From positions 540,821-604,820 of the forward strand of contig NZ_JAHYSS010000006.1 in NCBI RefSeq assembly GCF_019802255.1: a stretch of 64,000 nt of DNA. The letters are read 5' to 3'. Positions 15,737 to 26,700 of the stretch are shown piece by piece. The translations under genes were made by a program, and so were the position numbers. The stretch's first letter is position 1. Each line of letters opens with the position of its first letter. Source of the DNA: Pedobacter polysacchareus. Its GTDB lineage: Bacteria > Bacteroidota > Bacteroidia > Sphingobacteriales > Sphingobacteriaceae. Below the pieces are notes generated by a model. It saw only the letters and a program-made list of their open reading frames with translations, did no database searches and was not told the origin of the DNA.

Positions 15737-18700
15737 TTACGAGCCAGTCTTCGATAGTGGTGTATTGAGCTTAGACTCGATCACATCTAAGACTACTTTA
15801 TCACTAATCACATACAAATACAGTCTATAACTCATTGGATACTCAGGAATGGTCACTTTAACACTTACTCCATTGCCAATGGCTGTCATTGATATTGGCT
15901 TATTAAAGCGATCCACTTTAGCCAGCTTCCATTCAAAATTTAAGTGCGCTGCCCCATCTGCTAATGTCCATTGGTTGTTATTTTTAAGAATGACATGATA
16001 ATCAAGCTGCTTTCCAGGAAAAGTTCCCAATGCCGGCTTCAGGATCTTGACAGCAGGTTTCTTTGCTGGCAAGGGGCCTTTGTTCCAGGCATAAAAAAGT
16101 TCAGTAAATGCCAACTTCTTTCTGCCTTGTTCATCTTTTATTCCATCCAGTGTGACCTGGTTTGTTCTTTTCTCATCTTGCCAGTTTGAGATAAATGTAC
16201 CAGCCTGCTTATCCTTAAGACTATTGTAAGACGAAAATGCAATGTCACTGTAAAAGTATGGCACTTGTAAATCCTTCAATAACTCTGGAACTACCGAAAT
16301 AGGACTAACTACAAGACCGTATAAATCAATTTCAGGAACCACCTTTCTATACCTTTCAATTGTAGAATTCATGTTCTGCGAAAGTTCAATATCCACACTA
16401 ACTGGTCTTTTAGGATCTATTTTCTTGATATTAATGACTAGCTTTTTAAGCCAAAACAGATAGGCATCCTGTTGGTATATTAATTCTGGTTTATAATAGT
16501 AGATATCGAGTTTCTGCAGCACCGCATTTCCTATATTCCAGGATTTGATACTTTCTTCATTTTTCAAGGCCTGAATAGAGGCTAGAATTTTATCGCTCAG
16601 CAAATTAAGCCCTTTAGCATCGGCTACAAAATTAAGTTCATCATTCACCCAATATCCATAATGGATGTTCATATTTGTTTTTTTAGCCAGTTTCAATACA
16701 TTGCCATCATAAATATCCGGCCCATATCGCTTAATCGTATTGATCCCAATCTGCTTCATCTCCTCAAAATCAGCAATCATATCAGACATGGTCAATGTTT
16801 CATAGTTATTTGTCCAATCCTGTCCTCGATTATAGTTTATTCCTTTTATCGATTCAAATAGCTGAGGGTAATTTGTATTGGACGAATCCACTCGTGTGCT
16901 ACTGCTTGTGTTTGTTAATAAAGGAGGAGTCTTGGCCAATGGCTTATGATCGAGGTTCTTACGATAGGCTTTCAACAGTAACTTCATTTCCCCGGTTTGC
17001 TGTATGCTCCAGTTCAACACACCTTCCTTTTCGCCTATTGGCACATTTTTATCATAGCCTGAATCAAAAAACAGAAAGCCCTTAATTTCCGGGAAATTAC
17101 TTTTTGATTTGAAAGCTAATTTAAACCATTCTGCCTGTCGGCCGGCAGATACCAATGAACCCATTTCCGCCAACATCACTGGCAATCCAGAACGAAAAAT
17201 CGGATTTTGGTGAAAAGGCCTATATAAATCCTCCATGGACTGCCATCCGGCTGATGAATTTAGTTGACCATAATTCAGGTTTGTAACTCCTATCCAGTCT
17301 ACATATTCCCTTCCTGGAAAATAAGCATCAATGGTTTCTGATTTCCATGGATTCCAGACCCAAATCACGTTGTAAACCTCATTTTTTGAAAAGTACTGAT
17401 GTATATATTTCCAAGCTGTCTTATATTCATCTGGCGTATTGTGACCAACCGGGGACCAGGGATAAGATGGGTTGTCCATTTCATGGGCAAACCTTACATA
17501 AATCGGTCTATTTAATGCTTTAATCTCCTCTGAGAATTTTTTAAGGTAAGCATCATAATCTCCATTAATGATGTTCTTAAAGACTTTCAGGTCTCGAAAA
17601 CCCGCTCCATTCCTCTTATTTTGAACGAACAAATTCTGCCACGGTTCCCAGGTTACCATAGGAATGGAGCCATTGTAGTAGATCGAATCTATAGTTTGTT
17701 GAGGGAGGTAACATTGCGATTGATCTCCCCAGGGAACATAAACTGAAACCAGGTCAAAATGAGTATTAAATGCATGTTGACGCTCCTTCACTTTTTTTAG
17801 TGAAGATATTCCATTGCCATTTCCAGGTGCAAATATTCCAGTAAGAAAATAATCCATTTTATGATTTAAAACCGGCAAACCCACATTTGTTTCCGCACCG
17901 GAATTTGCAAAATAAAGTACTGAAGAACAAAGCACGAGTGTAATCATCAATGCGTTACTGCGTACTCCTGCGTAAATTCGCCTTCTTAAAAACCAGAATT
18001 TGATTTTTAATTGTTTAAGCCCATTCATAAAACCATTCACACGAGCATGCCCAGCCTTATATGCCCTGAATTGCTGCTGTCTGCTGGCAGCAATATTGAA
18101 ACACATAATCAAACTATTTAAACCAGCAAAACCTGCCATAATGATATTATAGGGATTCCAATCATAATATAAGCCGTAAACAATTGCAGCCAAAGACAAA
18201 ATAAGTACGATGAGATTGGGGACATTTAATGGCCAATTATTCGCTTCATTACCATCTTTAGGGGTTGGAACATAAGGTACTTTTTTTCCAACAATAGTAT
18301 AAGCCAATCCTAAAATGAAGATCCACCAGGTACCGATCATCAATAGTCCACCCACTACATGAAAACCACGTTCTTCGTCTTCCATGACCCACAATTGCAC
18401 GAAATGCCGAATTAAAAGTGTCATGGTTACCAATGGTAGTATCGTGAGTCCAAAAGTAGTCATGCTCATTTTGATAGGGCTTACATCAAAAAACAAAGAA
18501 ACTATAGGGATCAGGAAGTTAATCAAATAAATGACCCCAGAGAAATAATGCAGGGGGATGACTGCATAATGCAACTTTTGCTGCCAGGTAAAGCCTTTAA
18601 AAAGTTTCGGATAGGCGGTGACTAATAGATCGAAAACACCCCTGGACCATTTTAGCTGCTGCTTATAGTAAGCGGATAAAGTGGAGGGAACCAAACCTCT

Positions 18701-19546
18701 AGCCAATACACGAGGCACATAGACGGACTTCCATCCTTTAGAATGGAGCTTCATGGCCGTATGCATATCTTCTGCAAGACCCGCAGCATGACCGCCGATA
18801 GACTCCAGTGCTGTGCGTCTGAAAGTACAGTTGGCACCAATGGCAAGAACGGTTCCATATTTGTTCATTGTCATCATCATCGGTCCATAGAACTGATAAG
18901 TTTGCTGTGCAGCACCTTTAGCAATCAGGTTTTCATCGTTATTACTGTAGGCCTGTACAATTTGAACAAAGCCAATTCCAGGATCATTAAAATGCGTGAC
19001 AATAGGATCCAGAAAATTGGGCATAGGAACATGATCCGGGTCTAAAACTACACAAAGCTCGCCAGACGATAAACTTAAAGCATTGTTTATATTTCCCGCT
19101 TTTGCGTTGATCTTCTTTGTTCGGGTTACATGATGAATTCCGTGTTCGTCGCAGAAATTCTTCAAATAGGGATCATTTGCTTCGTCGCATAAATAGGTTT
19201 CATGAGGATAAGTGATGGCTTTAATTGCGATCAGCGTCTCTTCAATCATTTCATAGGGTTCGCCTGCACAAAATGTAGTGAAGATATCTACCGTATAAAT
19301 CCTGGTGGTTTCAGGTGTTTTTGGAATGGTAATAAAGAAATAATGGATCCATTCATGAATCGTTTTAAGACTCATAAAAATGAATGTCGTGAGCAGCAGT
19401 CCATACAATAATGGAGCGCCAACAATGGACGGATTCAACATGTTACGCAGAAAGTAAACAATGCAAATTAGTCCGGCAACAATCATCAGTCTGAGCGTAA
19501 ACCGCTCTTTTCTTGTTGGGGGAGAGGGGATTTCAACTGCTTTCAT
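15737..19546 (-). CDS. Membrane glycan synthase: GT2 (BcsA-like), GH26-like and degenerate GH17-like domains fused
   Basis: 1269 residues. Two membrane segments (about 18-35, 45-75) precede a processive GT2 domain with Asp121 (CDEAND), DPD at 169-171, Glu259-Asp260 (GLAED) and QQLKW at 296-300, a variant of QxxRW. About five more membrane segments (330-550) follow, including VPYVPTPKDG as in cellulose synthases; no PilZ domain is seen. Residues about 555-860 form a GH26-like barrel with both catalytic glutamates: Glu689 in RFAHEMD and Glu794 in MLAEMGS. Residues about 899-1150 resemble GH17 (GINYNRG, INTIKRYGPDIYDGN), but the GNEVL motif reads GNAVL, so this domain is probably inactive. It should polymerise a sugar nucleotide and extrude a glycan into the periplasm, where the GH domains cut or bind it. 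The product is not predictable. Confidence 0.88.
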   Translation of the reverse strand: MKAVEIPSPPTRKERFTLRLMIVAGLICIVYFLRNMLNPSIVGAPLLYGLLLTTFIFMSLKTIHEWIHYFFITIPKTPETTRIYTVDIFTTFCAGEPYEMIEETLIAIKAITYPHETYLCDEANDPYLKNFCDEHGIHHVTRTKKINAKAGNINNALSLSSGELCVVLDPDHVPMPNFLDPIVTHFNDPGIGFVQIVQAYSNNDENLIAKGAAQQTYQFYGPMMMTMNKYGTVLAIGANCTFRRTALESIGGHAAGLAEDMHTAMKLHSKGWKSVYVPRVLARGLVPSTLSAYYKQQLKWSRGVFDLLVTAYPKLFKGFTWQQKLHYAVIPLHYFSGVIYLINFLIPIVSLFFDVSPIKMSMTTFGLTILPLVTMTLLIRHFVQLWVMEDEERGFHVVGGLLMIGTWWIFILGLAYTIVGKKVPYVPTPKDGNEANNWPLNVPNLIVLILSLAAIVYGLYYDWNPYNIIMAGFAGLNSLIMCFNIAASRQQQFRAYKAGHARVNGFMNGLKQLKIKFWFLRRRIYAGVRSNALMITLVLCSSVLYFANSGAETNVGLPVLNHKMDYFLTGIFAPGNGNGISSLKKVKERQHAFNTHFDLVSVYVPWGDQSQCYLPQQTIDSIYYNGSIPMVTWEPWQNLFVQNKRNGAGFRDLKVFKNIINGDYDAYLKKFSEEIKALNRPIYVRFAHEMDNPSYPWSPVGHNTPDEYKTAWKYIHQYFSKNEVYNVIWVWNPWKSETIDAYFPGREYVDWIGVTNLNYGQLNSSAGWQSMEDLYRPFHQNPIFRSGLPVMLAEMGSLVSAGRQAEWFKLAFKSKSNFPEIKGFLFFDSGYDKNVPIGEKEGVLNWSIQQTGEMKLLLKAYRKNLDHKPLAKTPPLLTNTSSSTRVDSSNTNYPQLFESIKGINYNRGQDWTNNYETLTMSDMIADFEEMKQIGINTIKRYGPDIYDGNVLKLAKKTNMNIHYGYWVNDELNFVADAKGLNLLSDKILASIQALKNEESIKSWNIGNAVLQKLDIYYYKPELIYQQDAYLFWLKKLVINIKKIDPKRPVSVDIELSQNMNSTIERYRKVVPEIDLYGLVVSPISVVPELLKDLQVPYFYSDIAFSSYNSLKDKQAGTFISNWQDEKRTNQVTLDGIKDEQGRKKLAFTELFYAWNKGPLPAKKPAVKILKPALGTFPGKQLDYHVILKNNNQWTLADGAAHLNFEWKLAKVDRFNKPISMTAIGNGVSVKVTIPEYPMSYRLYLYVISDKVVLDVIESKLNTPLSKTGS

Positions 19547-20868
19547 TTATCAGTTACAACATAAAAAGGTGTATTGCAGGTAGAGAAGTTTCCATGGTCA
19601 TCATAAATCGTAGCAAAAACCCGATATGGACCTTCTGACACAGGTGCTACAAAATTATACGCTAAAAGTTGATCTGCTTTGATTTGTGACATTAAAGGCT
19701 GGAGCTTTTTATCATTATGAAGGTTGTTTTTTTTATACCAATCTTCAGGATACACCTCCCATTTTACATATTTAATTTTATACGGATTCAACAGGAGTAC
19801 CTTAGCTGAAAAAGTTTGTCCGGCCGACAAAAGGATGTTATCCCTTGCGCCCCGCTCATTTAAGAGCATGTATTTCACCTGAGGGAATGGAAATTCCAGA
19901 TGTTTGCCTGTCCACAAGTATTTCATGGCATCAACAACCTGTGATTTCCCATTATGTTCATCAAACATGCTAAACCAGGATTGGGTTCCCTCCTGTTTAT
20001 TACCCCAGAAAAATGCAAAGGCGCCTAAAAACCCAGCATCTTCCCTGGGCATATAATTTATAAAACGATCCTGATACAGCTCCGCCTTCTTGGTACTGGT
20101 ATCCTCAATATAAGCGCCCCATGCTGTTTGTACTGTTCCTTCCCAAGGGCCATCAATTCCCCATTCCGTGACCATAAATGGACCATTCCAAAACCAGGAA
20201 ACACTTTTAAGGTCATCACGCAGGTAGGTTATTCTACCAAAAATATTAAATGAAATAAGGTCGATATTACAGCGTGTAATGAGATTAAAAATGTATTTCT
20301 TATTGAAATTTAAGAGGGTTGTGGTAATGGGATGATCCGGATCATCCTGATGAATCATGTCAGTAAGCTGGTTAAAAGCTTTATAGAAACTATGGTAGGA
20401 TAGTTTAAAGGGGAAATCGAGCTCATTACCTATACACCACATCAATATTGAGGGATGGTTTTTATACTGATTTACGATGGATTTAAATGCCCGGTACTGA
20501 CGCGCTACTTTTGCGGAATCCGCATAAAAACTGGTATAATCACTATTAAAGATTGGCAATCCCACGATTACCGCTAAATGATGAGCTTTGGCACTATCCA
20601 GAATCACAGACAAACGGGTGGTATCCCAAATCCTAATCGTATTCCCACCCATTTCCTTTAAAGTATGAAAGTGGGCATCACCAGCGACCCCTTTGATCGA
20701 ATAAGGTTTGCCATCTTTATACAATTTATAATTGCCATCGATTTCTTTTATCTGTACTTTTTTTGGAGTAGCATCTTTCGGCTGATGACAACCTAAAAAA
20801 AATAATACCATCAACAAGCTTAAAACGCTAAACTTAATAAAGGGATTCTTTCTATCAAAAATTGACAT
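19543..20868 (-). CDS. Lipoprotein clan-A glycoside hydrolase, partner of the fused glycan synthase
   Basis: 441 residues. The signal peptide ends in a lipobox LFFLGC (Cys27). A TIM barrel of the GH2/GH5/GH72 type follows, with the acid/base Glu149 in MWCIGNELD and nucleophile Glu235 in MVTEWGIDG, both intact. A C-terminal beta-sandwich (about 340-441) has the ground plan of an immunoglobulin-like accessory domain. Its stop overlaps the start of the synthase gene by 4 bases, so expression is coupled. The barrel is laid out like the C-terminal barrel of the synthase, which lacks both glutamates, so the pair may be an active and an inactive version of one ancestral module. Likely role: trimming or transglycosylating the nascent polysaccharide in the periplasm or at the outer membrane. 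Confidence 0.82.
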   Translation of the reverse strand: MSIFDRKNPFIKFSVLSLLMVLFFLGCHQPKDATPKKVQIKEIDGNYKLYKDGKPYSIKGVAGDAHFHTLKEMGGNTIRIWDTTRLSVILDSAKAHHLAVIVGLPIFNSDYTSFYADSAKVARQYRAFKSIVNQYKNHPSILMWCIGNELDFPFKLSYHSFYKAFNQLTDMIHQDDPDHPITTTLLNFNKKYIFNLITRCNIDLISFNIFGRITYLRDDLKSVSWFWNGPFMVTEWGIDGPWEGTVQTAWGAYIEDTSTKKAELYQDRFINYMPREDAGFLGAFAFFWGNKQEGTQSWFSMFDEHNGKSQVVDAMKYLWTGKHLEFPFPQVKYMLLNERGARDNILLSAGQTFSAKVLLLNPYKIKYVKWEVYPEDWYKKNNLHNDKKLQPLMSQIKADQLLAYNFVAPVSEGPYRVFATIYDDHGNFSTCNTPFYVVTDK

Positions 20869-21015
20869 ACCTAATGATTAATTAGGTGAATGTAATCAAT
20901 AACTCCCAATTTAATATCCTACAACCTTCGGTTCTCAGTACAGCTCTGCTTTACAACCACATAATATTCGTGACCAATTAACAAATCATTTTTCCTGATA
21001 CAACATTTATAGAAA

Positions 21016-21041
21016 GCTGCACCTCCATTAAGAGGTGCAGC
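21016..21041 (-). terminator. Terminator after the Na+ symporter gene
   Basis: A perfect 10-bp GC-rich stem, GCTGCACCTC (21016-21025) with GAGGTGCAGC (21032-21041), and a 6-base loop lie 34 bases beyond the stop of the symporter gene at 21075. It closes the second utilisation operon on its left side; the tail read leftward is only moderately T-rich. Confidence 0.7.
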
Positions 21042-21074
21042 CATGTTTTAGGTAAAAAAAGAAAATAGATTTGT

Positions 21075-22760
21075 TCAAATTTCAGGTGTCTTTCTGGAGG
21101 CATGGTATGGAATCCATGCGCTCAACAATATGAGCGTTGCAATCACCGCCACCATCACTGTTCCTTTGGCCGTAAAAGCACAAAGTATATACAACATGAG
21201 GGCAATAAAGCCCAATGAAAATGAGATGACCTGCAATCCAAACTTATTTTGCCTTTTGATTTCTGCGGCTTCTTTTTCGTCAATGACAATCACCTTTGCG
21301 TCTCTTACTGCTTTACGCAGCTGCAAATCCAGGTATTCAGTACTCACCTTACCTTTTGCAGCAGCATATATTTCATAGGCCAATAACAGGGCAAAAGGCA
21401 GCAATACGCCCAGCAGCATTTCATTTGCGCGGCTTAGCTTGTCATCTGTCAGCAGCGGCAGTACGATCTTAAATATGAGGTTTACTGCCAAACTGATCAT
21501 GGTAATGAAAATAGTCGCCTTACCTGTGATTCGTTTCGAGAACAAAGCCCAGATTGGCGGCGCCAGTAAAGGACCACCAGTGATGGCACCAACACTTAAT
21601 GTAAATTCTACAATTCCACCGATATAAGGCACAATCAGTGCAATCAAAATCATTCCGAAACCAAAGCACCAGGAAGAGGTACGAGCTACCTTCATTAATT
21701 TATCATCAGATGCTCCTGGATTGATCGTTCCTTTATAAACATCATTGGTAAACACTGCGGAAACTACGTTTAAGGCTGTGTTTGCAGAAGCTGAAGTAGA
21801 AAAATACATTCCCGTTAAGATCAAGCCCATGAGCCCTGCCGGAAGTACTTGCTTACACACCATTAAATAAGCGTTTTCAGTTTCCAGCCCGGTTAATCCA
21901 GGATTAATGGTTTGATAGATCATCGGAGGCAGCATCCATAAAACCGGACTGACAATGTACAATCCAGCAAAAAGGAAGGCTACTTTAGACGCAGATTTTG
22001 GGGTATCCACGCTCGTGTACCGTTGTACAAAAGTCCAGTTTCCGCCAATATAAAAGATGTGATAAAGGGCAAAGGCAGCAATGAAACCCCAGGTATATTC
22101 TCCGTTTACAGCTTCAAAAAAGTGATCAGGAACCTTGGAAACAAAGGCATGTACTCCGCCGGCTTCTGTAAAGGCCAATGGAATGATCAGCAATACTGCG
22201 GTGGTTAATATCACAAACTGCAAAATATCGGTCACCATTACTGCCCATAAACCACCCACGGCGGTATAGGCAATCATAAATATCCCCAGCACCAATGTGA
22301 CTGGGATCAGTGGAAATTCCAGTGAGGAACCCACCAATTTAGAGACAGAATACAATACTGAGCCCTTAATGAACAGGGATACCAGCATGAAAATATAGAT
22401 GAAACTCTTCTGCACATTCTCCCCTAGCCTATCCTTTATAAATTCGGCCGCGGTCAGGTTCCCTGTAGCTTTCCATTTAGGGGCAATGTATAATCCGGTT
22501 ACTAAACCGCCAATACACATCGTCCACTGAATGGTTACTGCTACCCAGCCGTATTTGTAGGCAATGGATCCCCAGGCCACAAAAGTACCGGCTGAGAAGA
22601 AACTCATAAACAGCGATAAACCTCCAATAAACCAGGGTACAGCCTCACCACCTGCAAAAAAAGATTTTAGGTTTCTGCCTGTACGTGAAAACAGTAAACC
22701 TATAATCATAATGAATACTGAAAATACAACGATAACTGTGGTGTCTATTATGGAGTTCAT
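21075..22760 (-). CDS. Sodium:solute symporter (SSS/SLC5 family)
   Basis: 561 residues with about 14 hydrophobic segments. The N-terminus has the SSS features SFFAGGEAVPWFIGGLS and SFFSAGTFVAWG, then YIAPKWKATGNLTAAEFI, and a central GNWTFVQRYTSVDTPKSASKVAF, which matches the conserved Q-R-x-x-A region before helix 7. It should import a sugar, sugar acid or similar small product using Na+. It is the last gene of the leftward second utilisation locus, 15 bases after the SGNH gene, so it probably takes up the monosaccharide made by the secreted enzymes upstream. Substrate unknown. Confidence 0.93.
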   Translation of the reverse strand: MNSIIDTTVIVVFSVFIMIIGLLFSRTGRNLKSFFAGGEAVPWFIGGLSLFMSFFSAGTFVAWGSIAYKYGWVAVTIQWTMCIGGLVTGLYIAPKWKATGNLTAAEFIKDRLGENVQKSFIYIFMLVSLFIKGSVLYSVSKLVGSSLEFPLIPVTLVLGIFMIAYTAVGGLWAVMVTDILQFVILTTAVLLIIPLAFTEAGGVHAFVSKVPDHFFEAVNGEYTWGFIAAFALYHIFYIGGNWTFVQRYTSVDTPKSASKVAFLFAGLYIVSPVLWMLPPMIYQTINPGLTGLETENAYLMVCKQVLPAGLMGLILTGMYFSTSASANTALNVVSAVFTNDVYKGTINPGASDDKLMKVARTSSWCFGFGMILIALIVPYIGGIVEFTLSVGAITGGPLLAPPIWALFSKRITGKATIFITMISLAVNLIFKIVLPLLTDDKLSRANEMLLGVLLPFALLLAYEIYAAAKGKVSTEYLDLQLRKAVRDAKVIVIDEKEAAEIKRQNKFGLQVISFSLGFIALMLYILCAFTAKGTVMVAVIATLILLSAWIPYHASRKTPEI

Positions 22761-22775
22761 ATAGTTTGTTTAAAA

Positions 22776-23678
22776 TTATAAATTCTTCACTGTTTTTGCG
22801 GCAACACTTCTTAAATAGGCGGCAAAATCAGCGGGAACTTCTTTTGGCTGATATTTTAATTTTTCCGGCGACACCTTAAATAAAATGGCGTACCAGATTA
22901 AAGAACCCAGGTATCTTCCGGCTTCATTGGCATGGTTAGGATCGAATACCAATGCATTGTCTTTCCAATAATAGCCCATATTCAATGAATTGGTCTGAAT
23001 GGGCAGGTTTGGTGCAACCGCATGGTCAGCATCAAATTTTATATCTTTTGTAAAGCGAAATTCCGGCCCCGAAGCAACTGTGTTAAAGGCATCTCCCACA
23101 GGAATGATTCCTGTGTTCAATTGCCTGGCTATTGCATGGTAGGCAGCCCTGGATTTCTGCCACATTTCCTGCTGATTTTTAGCGGGCTGCTCAGGAGCTA
23201 CGCGCCCAAATTTCTTTGCATCCGAACGGTATGCCCAGCTTTGATGTAAAAGAATTTTTGCATTTGGCTGCAGTGACTTAATGTAGTCGTAAAGCTTTTG
23301 AGCATAAGGGCTATAGCTTTCCAGATCTGCCGATAAATAAGAAAACTGCTGCATGGTGACCACATCCCAGGTCCCTTCCGCTAAAAGCATGCGCAGTGAT
23401 TTACCGTTATATGGCTTGCCTTTCGGGTCTTCAGGATTGGCTTCTGCAGCTGCTGCATATTCCCAATGCTGCTGTAGGGAGCAACCGCCAAGTTCTGCTC
23501 TGCCAACCTCCAATTGCTGGTTGTTTTCCTTTGCAAAATTCGGCAGGTAGGCTGTTGCATTTTTGGAGAAGCTGTTGCCAATAATAAACAATCGCAATGT
23601 TTTCTCTGCAGCTTGTCCGAATGAAACATGGCTGATCAGCAGCAAGCAGAGCAATAAGGTGTTTTTTAGGTATTTCAT
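22776..23678 (-). CDS. Secreted SGNH-type esterase (DUF4886-like)
   Basis: 300 residues with a signal peptide (ending near SFGQA). FIIGNSFSKNA (nucleophile Ser36), GRAELGGCSL (block II Gly), and a late DPNHANEAGRYL (Asp-x-x-His) give the SGNH catalytic set; the layout matches DUF4886 proteins, which are SGNH relatives common in Bacteroidota. It would remove acyl groups, such as acetyl, from a glycan or its fragments. It stands between the symporter and the large secreted enzymes, all leftward, so it probably serves the same unknown substrate. Confidence 0.78.
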   Translation of the reverse strand: MKYLKNTLLLCLLLISHVSFGQAAEKTLRLFIIGNSFSKNATAYLPNFAKENNQQLEVGRAELGGCSLQQHWEYAAAAEANPEDPKGKPYNGKSLRMLLAEGTWDVVTMQQFSYLSADLESYSPYAQKLYDYIKSLQPNAKILLHQSWAYRSDAKKFGRVAPEQPAKNQQEMWQKSRAAYHAIARQLNTGIIPVGDAFNTVASGPEFRFTKDIKFDADHAVAPNLPIQTNSLNMGYYWKDNALVFDPNHANEAGRYLGSLIWYAILFKVSPEKLKYQPKEVPADFAAYLRSVAAKTVKNL

Positions 23679-23725
23679 CTGTATATGTTCTAGTTTAAAA
23701 ATTCATTATTTATCATTATTTCCGA

Positions 23726-26700
23726 TTATTTATCATTATTTCCAAATAGCACCTCTACTTGAAGGACCTCTTTACTGCCCTTACTTTTCAATTTTAAGCT
23801 GATAGATGCTGGCTTTTCCGGGTCAATCCGACTGAAAGACCATTCAAAAGGATAACCCACGCGTTTCACAATACTGGCTGAATCCTCATTCAATTCCATC
23901 TCCGCCTCTGCTCCTGCTAAAGGTGCGGTGCTCAGGTACGCATAAATAGAATCCCAGCCAAAGGGCGAACGAATCCGAAAAGCGTGAAGCTTGCCCCAGG
24001 GAGCGCCTATATTTATTTCCTGCATCCCATTTTTAACTGGAGGAATTACTTTTTCAGCTATCGGTTTTGCTAGTGGGAATGAATAAGCCCTTAGCCCTTT
24101 TCCTGCAATCACCGCCTTCATTTTCTTTCCGGTAAGCGCTATATTTTCTGGTTTGGCAGCGGCACCATTATAAAATTTAACGCCGGTATTTTTAACCGAC
24201 AACTGATCCAGGTCCAGGCCAATTTCTAACTGCTGTTCCTGCGGTGCCTCATTTAACAAGACCAGCCAGAAACGATCATCAGAAATTCCTGTAATGTAAT
24301 TAATCGCAGGATTATCAATCGTCACCAAGCCTTTCTTTAGCCAAAGTTTTACGCGATTATCGTCAAAAATAGTTCCTTTTCCCGCACCATAAATCCGGTT
24401 ATTAAACCAAACAAAACCCTCTTGCTTTCCCCATGGGAAAGTGATATTACCTTTAGACCTTTGAATGGCTTCTGTAACCAGAAAATCAAGGGTAAAGGCC
24501 AGGTGCGGCGAGATATGATGGTAATAGATCGAGTTGACATCCGGTCCTTTGTAAGGATAATCTGCCCGGTAAGTAAGGTCGGTAAAACCGGTTGCATAGT
24601 AACCTGGATAGTTAGAAAAACGGCCTATAATAGAGTTCCTCGCGTAAATCTCAAAAATATCCTTGTTGCTTTCTGCAGAAAGGCGCAGTAGATGCGGTGC
24701 CCAGGTAGACATAAAGATATGACGTACATTTTTATTGGGAAGGAAGAAAGTAATGGGCTGTTCCAGGCCCAATCCTACAGGGGAGATCAGCGATTCAGGA
24801 ACTTCTTTCTCGGTTATATCTCCTGGGATACGGGGAAACCCTAAACGGAATTTCTTTCCATCTTTCCACCACAAATTTGTATTGCCCTCATAATTACCTC
24901 CTTCATGGATCAGCTGAGGTTTATTTTGAACAAAAGGATAGGAACGGATCCCTGCCATGGTAAAAAATGAGGAATATTTAGCGGCCTCCAGAAAGACCTT
25001 GTCTTTATTGAGCTCATACAGGTCCATCAAATCCCACCAATATGGATAAAATGAGGTATTGTAAAATGGCTGTGCAGTCAGTAACTGCGTCTTTTGGCCA
25101 TAAACTTCTTTTTGTACAAATTCCTTTGCATGCAATACTGCTTTATCGAGCCATTGATTGTCTTTTGTGAGTCGGTAGGCTGCTAATTCCTGCGTCCATG
25201 CCGGAAGATTTACGCTATAGCCAGACAGTTTTCTGGGTTGCTGATCTGGCATCCCTACCTGTACCAGCCAGGGGTTCTTTTGTTCTAACAGCTGGTTCAG
25301 TGCATCAAAATAAGCGGTATTAAACTGTACGTTTTTATAAGGATCCAACACCAATGATTCTTCTTTCAGGTTGTATGGTGCACCTGCAGCTTTAGCCCAT
25401 CTGAATGCGCTCCTTGATAAAGTATATTCGATGGTTGGCAAAGCACGGCTGAGGTAAAGTGCTTCATCCCGGCCCATAATCGCTGCAGAAATCACTGCCA
25501 ATGGGGCAGATTGTGCTACTGTTGGTGCTATTTTTGGATCGGCTTCGATATCATAAAAGCCTTTCAATTCTGGGTTCCAGCCTGAAGCATCGTCATTCTT
25601 GATCAGGTCGATCATGTTAAATGCAGCATTAGTGAGGGAGCTGGAATCCTGAGCACGGTAATCTTTGACCTGATAAATCGCATTCGAAATATATTCTAAT
25701 GCGCCATTCCAGTTGTCTGGTACTGCGCCAAGGTTGAATGTTCTTTTTAAAGGTTGTCCAGCCAGAAGTTTGGAATCATCCAGCCCTAAGACTGGTGCGA
25801 ATGCTACCGGCTGCACCTTATTGAATGCATTTTTAAGGGAGAAACCGATTCTGGAGGTATTGTCTTTTCCCCAGTCTAATGGAAAATCATTTAGTGAGCC
25901 TGTTACAAAGAAACTCAGTTGCTTGTTATTTTGACCAAGCTCCACGATGGCCAGTGGCTGTGGCGTCATCGCTCCTGGAACCATTATCCGCTCTGCGGGC
26001 AAACGTTTATAATTAAACATTGGAGGAAGCTGTACATTTTTCACCTCCTGCTCAGAAACATCCTGGAATGCTGACAGCACAAAACTGTAATAGCCTGCGT
26101 CTTTGGCTACATACGTTAAACTCAGCTCATAATGGGAGGCTCCGGGTTTAAGTTTCCAGACGCCTTTCACCTCCTGACCTTTATCGGTCAGATACGTTAC
26201 CCAGAGTTCTTCCGGGGAAACCTGCTTTACAGCGGAGGGCAGACATGCGGAAAGTTCTCCGGCCAGGAAAGGATTTTTGGCCGCATTCTGGTCCATCGGA
26301 TGATAGGTCTTTCCTTTTACCACGAACTCGGTTAAGCTCTGAGCATTCTTCCATGAGGTAAAGTAAGCACCAAATTCTACTTTAGCTTTTTTGGCAGTCA
26401 GCAGGAATATCCGGTGTTCCTCTACCTGCGCTTTTAATGTGGTCCAACGTTTATCCTGAAAGATAGCCGTAGTAGCAGCGATCTGTTGTTTCCCCGTTTT
26501 ATCATTTATTACTTCTTCAAAACTCAGCTTCAATTTATCATTAGACAGCGAAGCGAGCGTATTTGCCTTTTTTGTAAAGGCGATGGGTTCGGAAATCGGT
26601 AACACCGCTGGCCTTTCTTTCACCAGACTTGGTTTTAAGGCATAACCAGCAAGGGCAATGCTTTCCTTATTCGGATTAAAAGCCTCCTCAGTGGTCAGCA

